Part shown: positions 14,511 to 20,697 of the stretch, in pieces
How the letters are laid out: each line of letters begins with the position of its first letter
How positions within the stretch are numbered: the first letter of the stretch is position 1
DNA from: Lachnospiraceae bacterium
GTDB taxonomy: Bacteria; Bacillota; Clostridia; Lachnospirales; Lachnospiraceae
Direction: 5' to 3'
Length of the DNA stretch: 20,697 bases
Assembly: GCA_021205045.1 (NCBI GenBank)
Contig: JAJPYH010000188.1
Coordinates: forward strand, 1-20,697
Position numbers and translations under genes: made by a program
Notes under the pieces: model-generated
The model's database searches: none
Told to the model about the DNA's origin: nothing
The model's input: the letters and a program-made list of their open reading frames with translations, nothing else

Positions 14511-15320
14511 CAGGCGCCCATCGGAGTGTTCGATTCCGGTGTGGGTGGTCTGACAGTGGCGCGGGAGATCATGCGCCAGATGCCAAAAGAAAAGATCATA
14601 TATTTTGGGGACACAGCCAGGGTTCCTTACGGCAGTAAGAGCAAGGAGACCGTGACACGTTTTTCCAGGCAGATTGCCCGTTTTTTGCTGAGCCACGATG
14701 TTAAAACCATTGTGGTGGCCTGCAATACGGCCAGTGCTTACGCGCTGGATGAGCTGGAAAAGGAATTTGATGTGCCAATGATCGGCGTGGTGAAGCCGGG
14801 AGCGAAGATGGCGGTAACACGCACCAGAAACGGAAGAATTGGCGTTATTGGTACGGAGGGCACCATCGGAAGCGGTATCTATAATGAATATATTCGTTCT
14901 GTCAGAGCGGACGCGGTAATCTATGGCAAAGCCTGTCCGCTGTTTGTGCCTTTGGTGGAGGAGGGCTTATGGGAGGATCCGGTGACGGAGGAAATTGCCC
15001 GCCGTTATCTGGGGGAGCTGATTGACCTGGATATTGATACGCTGGTGTTGGGCTGCACTCATTATCCGCTGATCCGCTCGGTCATCGGCAGAATCATGGG
15101 GGATGGCGTGACGCTTGTCAATCCCGCTTATGAGACAGCCGTTGAGCTGAAAGCCATGCTGGGAGAACAGCATCTGCTGAATGATGTGGAGCCTGCCCTG
15201 GGCAGCAATCGTTATCAGTTTTATGTGTCCGACGGGGCGGAGAAATTCAAGCAGTTTGCCAATTCCATCATGAAATATGGCGTTTTATCCGCCAAGACCA
15301 TACATATTGAAGAATATTAA
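14493..15320 (+). CDS. murI: Glutamate racemase
   Basis: Cofactor-independent racemase that makes D-glutamate for peptidoglycan. The 275-residue protein has FDSGVGGL with Asp14 and Ser15, GDTARVPYG (39-47), the first catalytic cysteine in ACNTAS (Cys77), and the second in GCTHYP (Cys188), giving the standard two-cysteine active site. The start is the ATG at 14493. The ribosome site is poor: the nearest purine run, GGAAAG (14476-14481), is 11 bases away. The start itself lies inside a tandem duplication of the end of the upstream gene, so translation may depend on coupling. The following gene begins 78 bp later. Confidence 0.95.
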   Translation: MKEEIRQAPIGVFDSGVGGLTVAREIMRQMPKEKIIYFGDTARVPYGSKSKETVTRFSRQIARFLLSHDVKTIVVACNTASAYALDELEKEFDVPMIGVVKPGAKMAVTRTRNGRIGVIGTEGTIGSGIYNEYIRSVRADAVIYGKACPLFVPLVEEGLWEDPVTEEIARRYLGELIDLDIDTLVLGCTHYPLIRSVIGRIMGDGVTLVNPAYETAVELKAMLGEQHLLNDVEPALGSNRYQFYVSDGAEKFKQFANSIMKYGVLSAKTIHIEEY

Positions 15321-15398
15321 CCTTTCTGATGAAAATCGGGAGATAAAGTGACGGAAGCGGAAGGCCCCCGGGGACCATTTCGCTGATAAATACTGATT

Positions 15399-15920
15399 AT
15401 GGAAAGTAAAAAAGTGATCTTGCATATCAGGGGAATCCAGTTTGGTGCCTCCTGGGATAATGAAGAAGAAAACGGCGCCATAGAGACGGTGACAACCGGT
15501 ATATTGCGTAAAATCGGTGCCCATCCTGTTGGAAACAGAGAAAGCGTCTGGAACCGGGAAAGGGAGAAGGCTCCTGATCATGACGGCAGTTTTGATGGTT
15601 ATTATGTAATCAGATATGAAGAAATTCAGGAAGGCTTTGAGCAGACCAGCAGCGTGCTTCTGAAGGCTGCTCCCGGCCGGCTGGAGCTGACCAGGAAGGG
15701 ACTGCTGAATGTGCGCATGGAATTTGCGGACGGAGAATTTACCCAGTCAGATTACAGGACTCCCTTTGGAGATATTTTGTTTGGTTTTCTCACCAGACGG
15801 GTCACTGTAGATGAACAGGCGGACGGAATCCGGATATGCGCATCCTACAGGCTGGAAATGAACGGTGAGTATCTGGCGGACAGCACGATTGACATTTCCG
15901 CGGAGTATACGGATAACTGA
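15399..15920 (+). CDS. DUF1934 family (YwiB-like) beta-barrel protein
   Basis: A 173-residue protein matching the DUF1934/YwiB family of small calycin-like beta-barrels in Firmicutes, whose function is not established. Recognisable parts are the first strand VILHIRGIQF, YYVIRYEEIQEGFEQTSS, LELTRKGLLNVRMEF, the conserved YRTPFGDILFGF turn, and a last strand with YLADSTIDI. It is slightly longer than the usual 140-150 residues because of an insert at about 36-66. There is no signal peptide. No clear ribosome site precedes the ATG at 15399, so expression may depend on murI. It converges with a minus-strand gene only 10 bp away. Confidence 0.8.
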   Translation: MESKKVILHIRGIQFGASWDNEEENGAIETVTTGILRKIGAHPVGNRESVWNREREKAPDHDGSFDGYYVIRYEEIQEGFEQTSSVLLKAAPGRLELTRKGLLNVRMEFADGEFTQSDYRTPFGDILFGFLTRRVTVDEQADGIRICASYRLEMNGEYLADSTIDISAEYTDN

Positions 15921-15930
15921 TCAGGGTCTG

Positions 15931-16137
15931 TCAGTAAAGCATCTCATCCAGATACGGGCAGCGGTTCGGGGAGGAAGGATCCGCAAATGCCCGCCCTTCG
16001 CAGGTGATGTATCTGACCTTACGGCAGTATGTGTCGCAGTGCCAGAGAGCCTGGCTTTCATTTGCGGATAAAGCGCCCTGTTTTATCTGATTTGTCTCCT
16101 GCTGATCAGGGACATTGCTTTTGCAATTCGGATTCAT
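15931..16137 (-). CDS. Small cysteine-rich hypothetical protein
   Basis: A 68-residue frame whose ATG (complement of 16135-16137) is preceded by GGAGGT at a good distance. It has five cysteines (NC near the start, then HC, YC, TC and RC), in a WHCDTYCRKVRYITC arrangement and later NRCPYL, so metal binding is conceivable. I do not recognise the family. Upstream in the same frame an earlier ATG lies beyond the ribosome site and is unlikely. It has no obvious strong promoter, and a terminator isolates it from the next minus-strand gene. The lack of homology evidence limits confidence. Confidence 0.5.
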   Translation of the reverse strand: MNPNCKSNVPDQQETNQIKQGALSANESQALWHCDTYCRKVRYITCEGRAFADPSSPNRCPYLDEMLY

Positions 16138-16176
16138 GGGGTACCTCCGTTGAATAACTGTGTGGAATATTGAGAT

Positions 16177-16222
16177 GGAATAAACAAAGTGGGAGCTGCT
16201 TATGGACAAAGGGCTCCCACTT
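16177..16222 (-). terminator. Terminator of the minus-strand membrane-protein gene
   Basis: AAGTGGGAGC (16187-16196) and GCTCCCACTT (16213-16222) form a perfect 10-bp stem with a 16-base loop. On the minus strand it is followed by TGTTTATT. It sits 15 bp after that gene's stop. Confidence 0.8.
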
Positions 16223-16236
16223 GTGTTGTATCAGGC

Positions 16237-16716
16237 CTATTTCTTTTTCTTAAGGGGTTCTGCTCCGGCTTTCTTCTGAAGGTTGGCGACGGTGCGCTTC
16301 CACCAGCCCTGCTTCTTGGGCTCGGGGGTGGGAAGCTTGCCGTGAAGAGCCTTCACTTCCATGATATAGAGACCGCTGATGGCGGCTCTGACCTCCTTTT
16401 TGACCGGAATGGAGTCAAAGATCGAGGCATCGCACATCAGTGTGGTGATCTGTGGGCCGATTTTGGCCTTGACTACGGGAACCTTGGAGCGCTTCAGATA
16501 CCAGGGCGTTTCCTGCAGGACAACGTCCGGCAGCCCGGCCTCCTTTAAGGGCATTGTCTTTTTGTCAATGATCAGCATGGAGACGTACTGCTTGTGCTCT
16601 TCCAGCATTGCCTGCTGTTCAGCCTGCTTTTTCTGTGCCCTTTTGCCGGTGAAGTAGAGGGCGACGAGGCCGATAATCAGCACCAGCAAAACGACCAGTA
16701 AGATGATTCTAAGCAT
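16237..16716 (-). CDS. Single-pass membrane protein of unknown function
   Basis: A 159-residue protein with one strongly hydrophobic N-terminal segment (about residues 3-23), followed by GKRAQKK, so the rest is probably cytosolic. A Gln/Glu/Lys-rich linker (about 25-43) leads to a compact domain at about 45-125, then a Pro/Lys/Trp-rich tail ending in four lysines. I see no catalytic motif and do not recognise a family. AGGAGG in front of the ATG (complement of 16714-16716) supports the start. A TTGCTT/TAGAAT promoter (16770-16798, complement) and the terminator after it make it a single-gene unit, divergent from the FKBP gene. Confidence 0.75.
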   Translation of the reverse strand: MLRIILLVVLLVLIIGLVALYFTGKRAQKKQAEQQAMLEEHKQYVSMLIIDKKTMPLKEAGLPDVVLQETPWYLKRSKVPVVKAKIGPQITTLMCDASIFDSIPVKKEVRAAISGLYIMEVKALHGKLPTPEPKKQGWWKRTVANLQKKAGAEPLKKKK

Positions 16717-16769
16717 ATGGATGGTTTCCTCCTGTGAATTTCTGTGGACATGAGTGTCCGATTGAAGCT

Positions 16770-16798
16770 ATTCTATCAAATTTTACCTGATTAAGCAA
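16770..16798 (-). promoter_or_regulatory. Minus-strand promoter of the membrane-protein gene
   Basis: Read on the complement, -35 TTGCTT (16793-16798), 17 bases, -10 TAGAAT (16770-16775). A GGACA-tgag-TGTCC inverted repeat (16746-16759) follows just past the expected transcription start and may be an operator or leader hairpin. Confidence 0.5.
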
Positions 16799-16861
16799 TC
16801 AAAATGGGTGCAGATTTGTGAAAAAACATTTTTTAAAAATCTGTGAAAATAAAACTAACTC

Positions 16862-16890
16862 TTTCAAGAAGCACATTTTTGTGCTATGAT
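16862..16890 (+). promoter_or_regulatory. Promoter of the FKBP gene with an inverted repeat in its spacer
   Basis: -10 TATGAT (16885-16890) lies 17 bases from a weak -35, TTTCAA (16862-16867). The spacer contains AGCACA-tttt-TGTGCT (16870-16885), a perfect 6-bp inverted repeat in an ideal place for repressor control. The stretch before it is A/T-rich. Confidence 0.45.
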
Positions 16891-16979
16891 AACACAGTAT
16901 TGGCGAAAAGCTGGTGAAACCGGTTCAATGTGAACCTGCAGATATAGAAAACAGAGAGACTTCAAAGGAGACTATGTTT

Positions 16980-18233
16980 ATGAAGAAGAATAAGAACCTG
17001 ATCATCGCGATCGTGGCAGCCGTGGCGGTGATAGCCATTCTGGTGATTTATACCGTAGTGAGTAACCGGGACAGTTCGGCCGGGACAGAGACGGCGGAGG
17101 GAACCTCCTCCTCGGAGAGTACAGATTCCTCCTCCTCGGAGAGTACGGATTCTTCGGAGGAAGAGGTTACGATAGACTCTGAAAACCCATCGGTAAGCTC
17201 TTCTCTGGTGATTACCGTGACGGATGGGTCGAGCACCTCCTTAAAGGAGTATCCGGTGGAGGATTATGTGACTCTTGGCGATTATATTGGCATGGAGCTT
17301 ACTGTGGATCCGCTGGAGGAGGTGGACGATGAATCTGTCACCTACCTGGCAGAAAGTTATTTTGCCTCTCTTGCCACTGAGTACGCCGCAGCACTGACTG
17401 AAGGGCAGTTAGTGGAGGAAGGGGACACCGCCAATATTGATTATACCGGATATCTGGACGGTGTGGCCTTTGACGGGGGCACTGCCACCGGCTATGATCT
17501 TGTGATTGGCTCCGGTTCTTTTATTGACGGCTTTGAGGATGGACTGATCGGCGTGGCTGTGGGCGATACCGTTGATCTGAATCTGACCTTCCCGTCGGAT
17601 TATGCCAGCAATCCCAGCCTGGCAGGCAAGGAAGTAGTGTTCACCGTGACGGTCAACTATGTGACTCCTGCCATGACGGACGACAATGTATCGGTGGTGA
17701 CCGGCGGCAGCTACAATACCGTGGAGGATCTGGAGGAGTTCTGCCGGGCATATCTGGAATATGTGGCCCAGTACAATTATCAGTCGGCTCTGGATTCCGC
17801 GGTCATTGAGGGAGTGCTTCCCCTCTGCAGCGTGACGGAGGTGCCGGACTGGCTTTACAATATGCTGTATGACAATCTGACGGCCAGCATTGAGTCGGAG
17901 GCTTCTTCCTATGGACTGGACGGAGAAACCTACTGCAGTTATTTCGTGGGCGTGTCCATGGCTGAATATGCGCTGCTGATGGCGGATGAGTATACGCCCG
18001 AGGTTATGATCTTCCAGGCCATTGCCAATGCGGAGGGGCTGAATCCTACGGAGGAGGAGCTGGACGAGCAGGTAGAGCTTTATATGTCCTATTACGGGTA
18101 TGAGACTGAGGAAGAGGTATATAAGTATTATATCTCCAGGGATAATATAGAGATGTATCTGATGCAGACAAACGTAGCGGATTTCCTGGCGGAGAACGCA
18201 GTGATCACAGAGACGGAAGCAACGACAGAATAG
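16980..18233 (+). CDS. Membrane-anchored FKBP-type prolyl isomerase with a trigger-factor-like C-terminus
   Basis: Probable extracytoplasmic folding factor of 417 residues. MKKNKN and a hydrophobic segment (about 6-28) anchor it; there is no lipobox cysteine, so it is not a lipoprotein. A Ser/Glu/Thr-rich linker (about 33-75) contains two copies of SSSESTDS. The FKBP domain lies at about 140-230 (VEEGDTANIDYTGYLDG, FIDGFEDGLIGVAVGD, a closing VVFTVTVNYV strand). The helical remainder, with DNVSVVTGGSYNTVEDLEEFCR and later EEELDEQVELY, resembles the substrate-binding arms of trigger factor. The ribosome-binding N-domain is missing. The protein is very acidic. I choose the ATG at 16980 with AAGGAG (16965-16970) at nine bases; an ATG two codons earlier is too close. 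Its role may parallel PrsA. Confidence 0.85.
   Translation: MKKNKNLIIAIVAAVAVIAILVIYTVVSNRDSSAGTETAEGTSSSESTDSSSSESTDSSEEEVTIDSENPSVSSSLVITVTDGSSTSLKEYPVEDYVTLGDYIGMELTVDPLEEVDDESVTYLAESYFASLATEYAAALTEGQLVEEGDTANIDYTGYLDGVAFDGGTATGYDLVIGSGSFIDGFEDGLIGVAVGDTVDLNLTFPSDYASNPSLAGKEVVFTVTVNYVTPAMTDDNVSVVTGGSYNTVEDLEEFCRAYLEYVAQYNYQSALDSAVIEGVLPLCSVTEVPDWLYNMLYDNLTASIESEASSYGLDGETYCSYFVGVSMAEYALLMADEYTPEVMIFQAIANAEGLNPTEEELDEQVELYMSYYGYETEEEVYKYYISRDNIEMYLMQTNVADFLAENAVITETEATTE
17104..17151 (+). repeat. 24-bp tandem repeat in the Ser-rich linker
   Basis: Positions 17104-17127 and 17128-17151 differ at one base of 24. They encode eight-residue units of Ser, Glu, Thr and Asp in the extracytoplasmic linker of the FKBP protein. 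A partial third unit follows. Confidence 0.85.
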
Positions 18234-18299
18234 TGGAAAACGGTGGAGATGCCCCGGCAACAGAACCTTGATCATGGAGACAGAAGCTGCAGCGGAATT
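18202..18299. repeat. Degenerate direct repeat between the FKBP gene and asnS
   Basis: The last 31 bases of the FKBP gene (18202-18232) align with 18269-18299 at about 22 of 31 positions, both starting TGATCA and containing GAGAC-x-GAAGC. It looks like an old partial duplication of the gene end; chance similarity is possible. Confidence 0.4.
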
Positions 18300-18350
18300 G
18301 ACATCGGAACAGTCAAAACAGTAAAAACGGAGAACAGAGGGGAAAGGCTT

Positions 18351-19742
18351 ATGGACACCACAGATATCAGATCATTATATAAGGATACAGACAGCTACGT
18401 GGGCAAAGAGGTGACGGTGGGAGGCTGGATCAGAAGCATCCGGGACTCGAAAACCTTTGGCTTTATTGTGTTGAATGACGGCACCTTTTTTCAGCCGTTG
18501 CAGATCGTTTACAGCGACAGCCTGAGCAACTTTAAGGAAATCAGCGCCCAGAATGTGGGTGCGGCCCTGATTGCCAGGGGCACCATTGTGGCAACTCCTC
18601 AGGCGAAGCAGCCCTTTGAGATGCAGGCTGAGGAAGTGACAGTGGAGGGGGCGTCCGCGCCGGATTATCCTCTGCAGAAGAAGCGTCACAGTTTTGAATA
18701 CCTGCGGACGATTTCTCATCTTCGCCCCAGGACCAATACCTTTGAGGCAGTGTTCCGTGTGCGCTCTTTGATAGCCTATGCGATTCATACCTTTTTCCAG
18801 GAGAGGGATTTTGTGTATGTACACACGCCCATTATTACCGGAAGCGACTGCGAGGGCGCGGGCGAGATGTTTCAGGTCACTACCCTGGATTTAAATGATC
18901 TTCCAAGGAACGCGGACGGCTCAGTTGATTACAGTAAGGACTTTTTCAATAAGCCCACCAATCTGACGGTCAGCGGTCAGCTGAATGTGGAGACCTACGC
19001 CATGGCTTTCAAGAATGTGTATACCTTCGGCCCGACGTTTCGGGCGGAGAATTCCAACACCACCCGCCATGCGGCGGAGTTCTGGATGATTGAGCCGGAG
19101 ATCGCTTTCGCGGATTTAAACGATGATATGAAGCTGGCGGAGGATATGCTGAAGTTTATCATCAGCTATGTGCTGGAGAAGGCGCCGGAGGAGATGGCCT
19201 TTTTCAACCAGTTCGTGGATAAGGGGCTGATCGACCGCCTGACTCATGTGCTGAATTCCGAGTTTGGCCATGTGACCTACACGGAGGCCATCGAGCTTCT
19301 GGAAAAGCACAATGACAAATTTGACTATAAGGTTTCCTGGGGCTGTGATCTGCAGACGGAGCACGAGAGATATCTGACCGAGGAAATCTTTAAGCGCCCG
19401 GTGTTCGTCACCGATTATCCAAAGGAGATCAAGGCTTTTTATATGAAGCTGAACGAGGACGGCAAAACTGTGGCGGCCATGGATTGCCTGGTGCCCGCCA
19501 TCGGAGAGATCATCGGCGGCTCCCAGAGAGAGGACAGGCTGGATGTTCTGGAGGCCAGAATGGATGAGCTGGGGTTGAAAAAAGAGGATTATGATTTTTA
19601 TCTGGATCTGAGAAAATACGGCTCCGCCCGTCATGCGGGTTTTGGACTGGGCTTTGAGCGCTGCGTCATGTATCTGACGGGCATGGGGAATATCCGGGAT
19701 GTGCTGCCCTTCCCGAGAACGGTGAATAACTGCGAACTATAA
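18351..19742 (+). CDS. asnS: Asparaginyl-tRNA synthetase
   Basis: Class IIb aminoacyl-tRNA synthetase that charges tRNA-Asn with asparagine in the cytosol. The 463-residue length is normal. An OB-fold anticodon domain comes first (VGGWIRSIRDSKTFGFIVLNDG at about 23-44), then the class II core. Motif 2 is FRAENSNTTRHAAEFWMIEPE (230-250), which reads as AsnRS rather than AspRS, and motif 3 is GLGFERCVMYLTGMGNIRDVLPFPRT near the end. The ATG at 18351 follows GAGGGGAAAGG. The frame is open further upstream to 18243 but has no family similarity there. No T-box leader is seen in the 117-bp gap, although many Firmicute synthetase genes have one; transcription may come from the FKBP promoter. Confidence 0.96.
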   Translation: MDTTDIRSLYKDTDSYVGKEVTVGGWIRSIRDSKTFGFIVLNDGTFFQPLQIVYSDSLSNFKEISAQNVGAALIARGTIVATPQAKQPFEMQAEEVTVEGASAPDYPLQKKRHSFEYLRTISHLRPRTNTFEAVFRVRSLIAYAIHTFFQERDFVYVHTPIITGSDCEGAGEMFQVTTLDLNDLPRNADGSVDYSKDFFNKPTNLTVSGQLNVETYAMAFKNVYTFGPTFRAENSNTTRHAAEFWMIEPEIAFADLNDDMKLAEDMLKFIISYVLEKAPEEMAFFNQFVDKGLIDRLTHVLNSEFGHVTYTEAIELLEKHNDKFDYKVSWGCDLQTEHERYLTEEIFKRPVFVTDYPKEIKAFYMKLNEDGKTVAAMDCLVPAIGEIIGGSQREDRLDVLEARMDELGLKKEDYDFYLDLRKYGSARHAGFGLGFERCVMYLTGMGNIRDVLPFPRTVNNCEL

Positions 19743-19765
19743 TATGACTATTCGCAGCCGCGTTT
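19730..19765 (+). terminator. Possible weak terminator at the end of asnS
   Basis: CTGCGAA (19730-19736) pairs with TTCGCAG (19751-19757), followed after five bases by TTTTT. The left arm lies in the last asnS codons. The gap between stem and T-run makes this uncertain. Confidence 0.3.
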
Positions 19766-19819
19766 TTGCAGTGCCGGATACAAAGCAGCTGCTTTTGCGC
19801 AGCGTGGAGGGAAGCGGCT

Positions 19820-20697
19820 GTGAATAAGAGAAGTAAAAGGATCAGGGGTAAGATGAAGCTACACACAAAAGTAATCGCACTGGTATTGGCAGGGGTGATG
19901 CTCTTTGCACAGATTGGGGTGTGCGCGCAGGACATTCAGTCTCTTCAGGAGGAAAACGAGGAGCTGCAGCAGAAGATCGCGGAAGAGCAGAGCGAGATCG
20001 ATGAAACCGAAGAGCAGATGCTGGAACTGGAGATGGAGATCGACGACCAGAAATCCGAGATGATCAATATCATGAAGGACATTGCTGATACGGAGCAGGC
20101 GATCGCTGATAAGGAAGAGGAGATTGCCAATAAGGAAGCCGAGATCGTCTCCAAGGAGGAGGAGATCGCGGCGGCCGAAGCGGAATATGAAGAGGCCTGC
20201 ACCCGCAGGGATGAGCAGTATGAGAATATGAAGATTCACATACAGTATATGTATGAGAATGGAGATGAAAATTATCTGGTGCTGCTGCTGGGATCGGAGG
20301 ATGTGAGCCAGCTTCTAAACCGGGCGGAATATATCGAGAGTCTGTATGCGTACGATTCTCAGGTGCTGGCGGATTATGAAGCCACCATGAAGGAAATTGC
20401 GCAGCTGCAGGAGAGCCTGGAAACGCAGAAGGCGGAGCTGGTAAGCGAGCAGTCCGGTCTGGAAAGCGAAGAGGCTGCCCTTGAGAGCGAAATGGCGGAG
20501 CTGGAGGAGCAGGAATCTTATTTAAATGAGATTATTGCCAGTCTTCAGACCAAGGTGGACAATTTTGACGCTGTTTTAACGGACGCGCAGAGTAGGGTCA
20601 GCTCCTACAAATCTCAGATTGCCAGCAATAACAGCAAGATTACGGAGCTGGAGGAGGCCGCGGCCGCCGCCGCGGCGGGCGCGGCGGGGCCGACCCG
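19820..20697 (+). CDS. Secreted coiled-coil PcsB-like cell-wall hydrolase, N-terminal part (cut by the window edge)
   Basis: Open to the right edge, about 292 codons visible. A basic n-region and hydrophobic segment ending near VCAQD form a signal peptide, probably cleaved after CA. A long Glu/Gln/Lys coiled coil follows. Its middle contains the hairpin region typical of PcsB/EnvC-like proteins (ENYLVLLLGSEDVSQLLNRAEYIESL), and a second coil comes after it. The last codons are an Ala/Gly linker. In this family a C-terminal NlpC/P60, CHAP or M23 peptidase domain follows; it would lie outside the window. I choose GTG at 19820 with GGAGGG (19807-19812) at seven bases. The in-frame ATG at 19853 has only AGGGG close by but gives a more usual signal peptide. 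The role is peptidoglycan cleavage or its activation at cell separation, by family. Confidence 0.8.
   Translation, partial: MNKRSKRIRGKMKLHTKVIALVLAGVMLFAQIGVCAQDIQSLQEENEELQQKIAEEQSEIDETEEQMLELEMEIDDQKSEMINIMKDIADTEQAIADKEEEIANKEAEIVSKEEEIAAAEAEYEEACTRRDEQYENMKIHIQYMYENGDENYLVLLLGSEDVSQLLNRAEYIESLYAYDSQVLADYEATMKEIAQLQESLETQKAELVSEQSGLESEEAALESEMAELEEQESYLNEIIASLQTKVDNFDAVLTDAQSRVSSYKSQIASNNSKITELEEAAAAAAAGAAGPT

Noticed and set aside
18234..18350. T-box leader before asnS
   Set aside because: The gap is short and shows no specifier stem, T-box sequence or antiterminator/terminator pair.
1..20697. tRNA, rRNA, insertion sequences, integrase or phage genes
   Set aside because: I looked for cloverleaf-like sequence, transposase motifs and terminal inverted repeats and saw none. 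The accessory stretch at 5163-7581 has no mobility gene.

Overview
The window reads as chromosomal DNA from an anaerobic, spore-forming member of the Clostridia, most likely family Lachnospiraceae. The signs are a class 1B pyrimidine pair (pyrK-pyrD), a SipL-type SPOCS/LysM spore-coat morphogenetic protein behind a sigma-E-like promoter, a desulfoferrodoxin next to a ferritin, strong AGGAGG ribosome sites, and coding sequence of moderate GC. Genus and species cannot be told from the sequence alone.

Layout. Positions 65-1375 carry pyrC. Positions 1519-5066 carry a translationally coupled heterodimeric ABC exporter with one degenerate ATP site. Positions 5163-7581 look like accessory, partly decayed DNA: a class III Fic protein, a strong terminator, a promoter with a 20-bp palindromic operator, an ORF that fuses a HigB/RelE-like toxin domain to the back half of an endonuclease/exonuclease/phosphatase (EEP) protein, about 400 bp without a gene, and a ferritin gene killed by a TAG codon plus a frameshift. 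An intact desulfoferrodoxin (7618-7992) and a terminator follow. A good sigma-A promoter then drives pyrK-pyrD (8288-10146), which completes the electron-transferring dihydroorotate dehydrogenase that acts after PyrC. Next come sipL (10392-11963), ispE (12140-13144), a GntR/FCD regulator (13367-14050), a small membrane protein, murI (14493-15320) and a DUF1934 protein. Two minus-strand small genes (15931-16716) precede a divergent promoter region. The window ends with a membrane-anchored FKBP/trigger-factor-like chaperone (16980-18233), asnS (18351-19742) and a secreted coiled-coil PcsB-like protein that runs off the right edge.

No complete new defence or mobile system is visible. The most unusual signal is repeat-driven remodelling. 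PyrK and IspE each carry a large in-frame insertion made of tandem repeats (24-residue and 14-residue units). A 30-bp minisatellite lies between dfx and pyrK, and an 8-residue repeat lies in the chaperone linker. At several gene junctions the 3' end of the upstream gene is partly duplicated in tandem. Other points of interest are the toxin-EEP chimera with its orphan operator, the sigma-E-type promoter of sipL, and a TTGTATACAA operator before ispE that could serve the nearby GntR protein.
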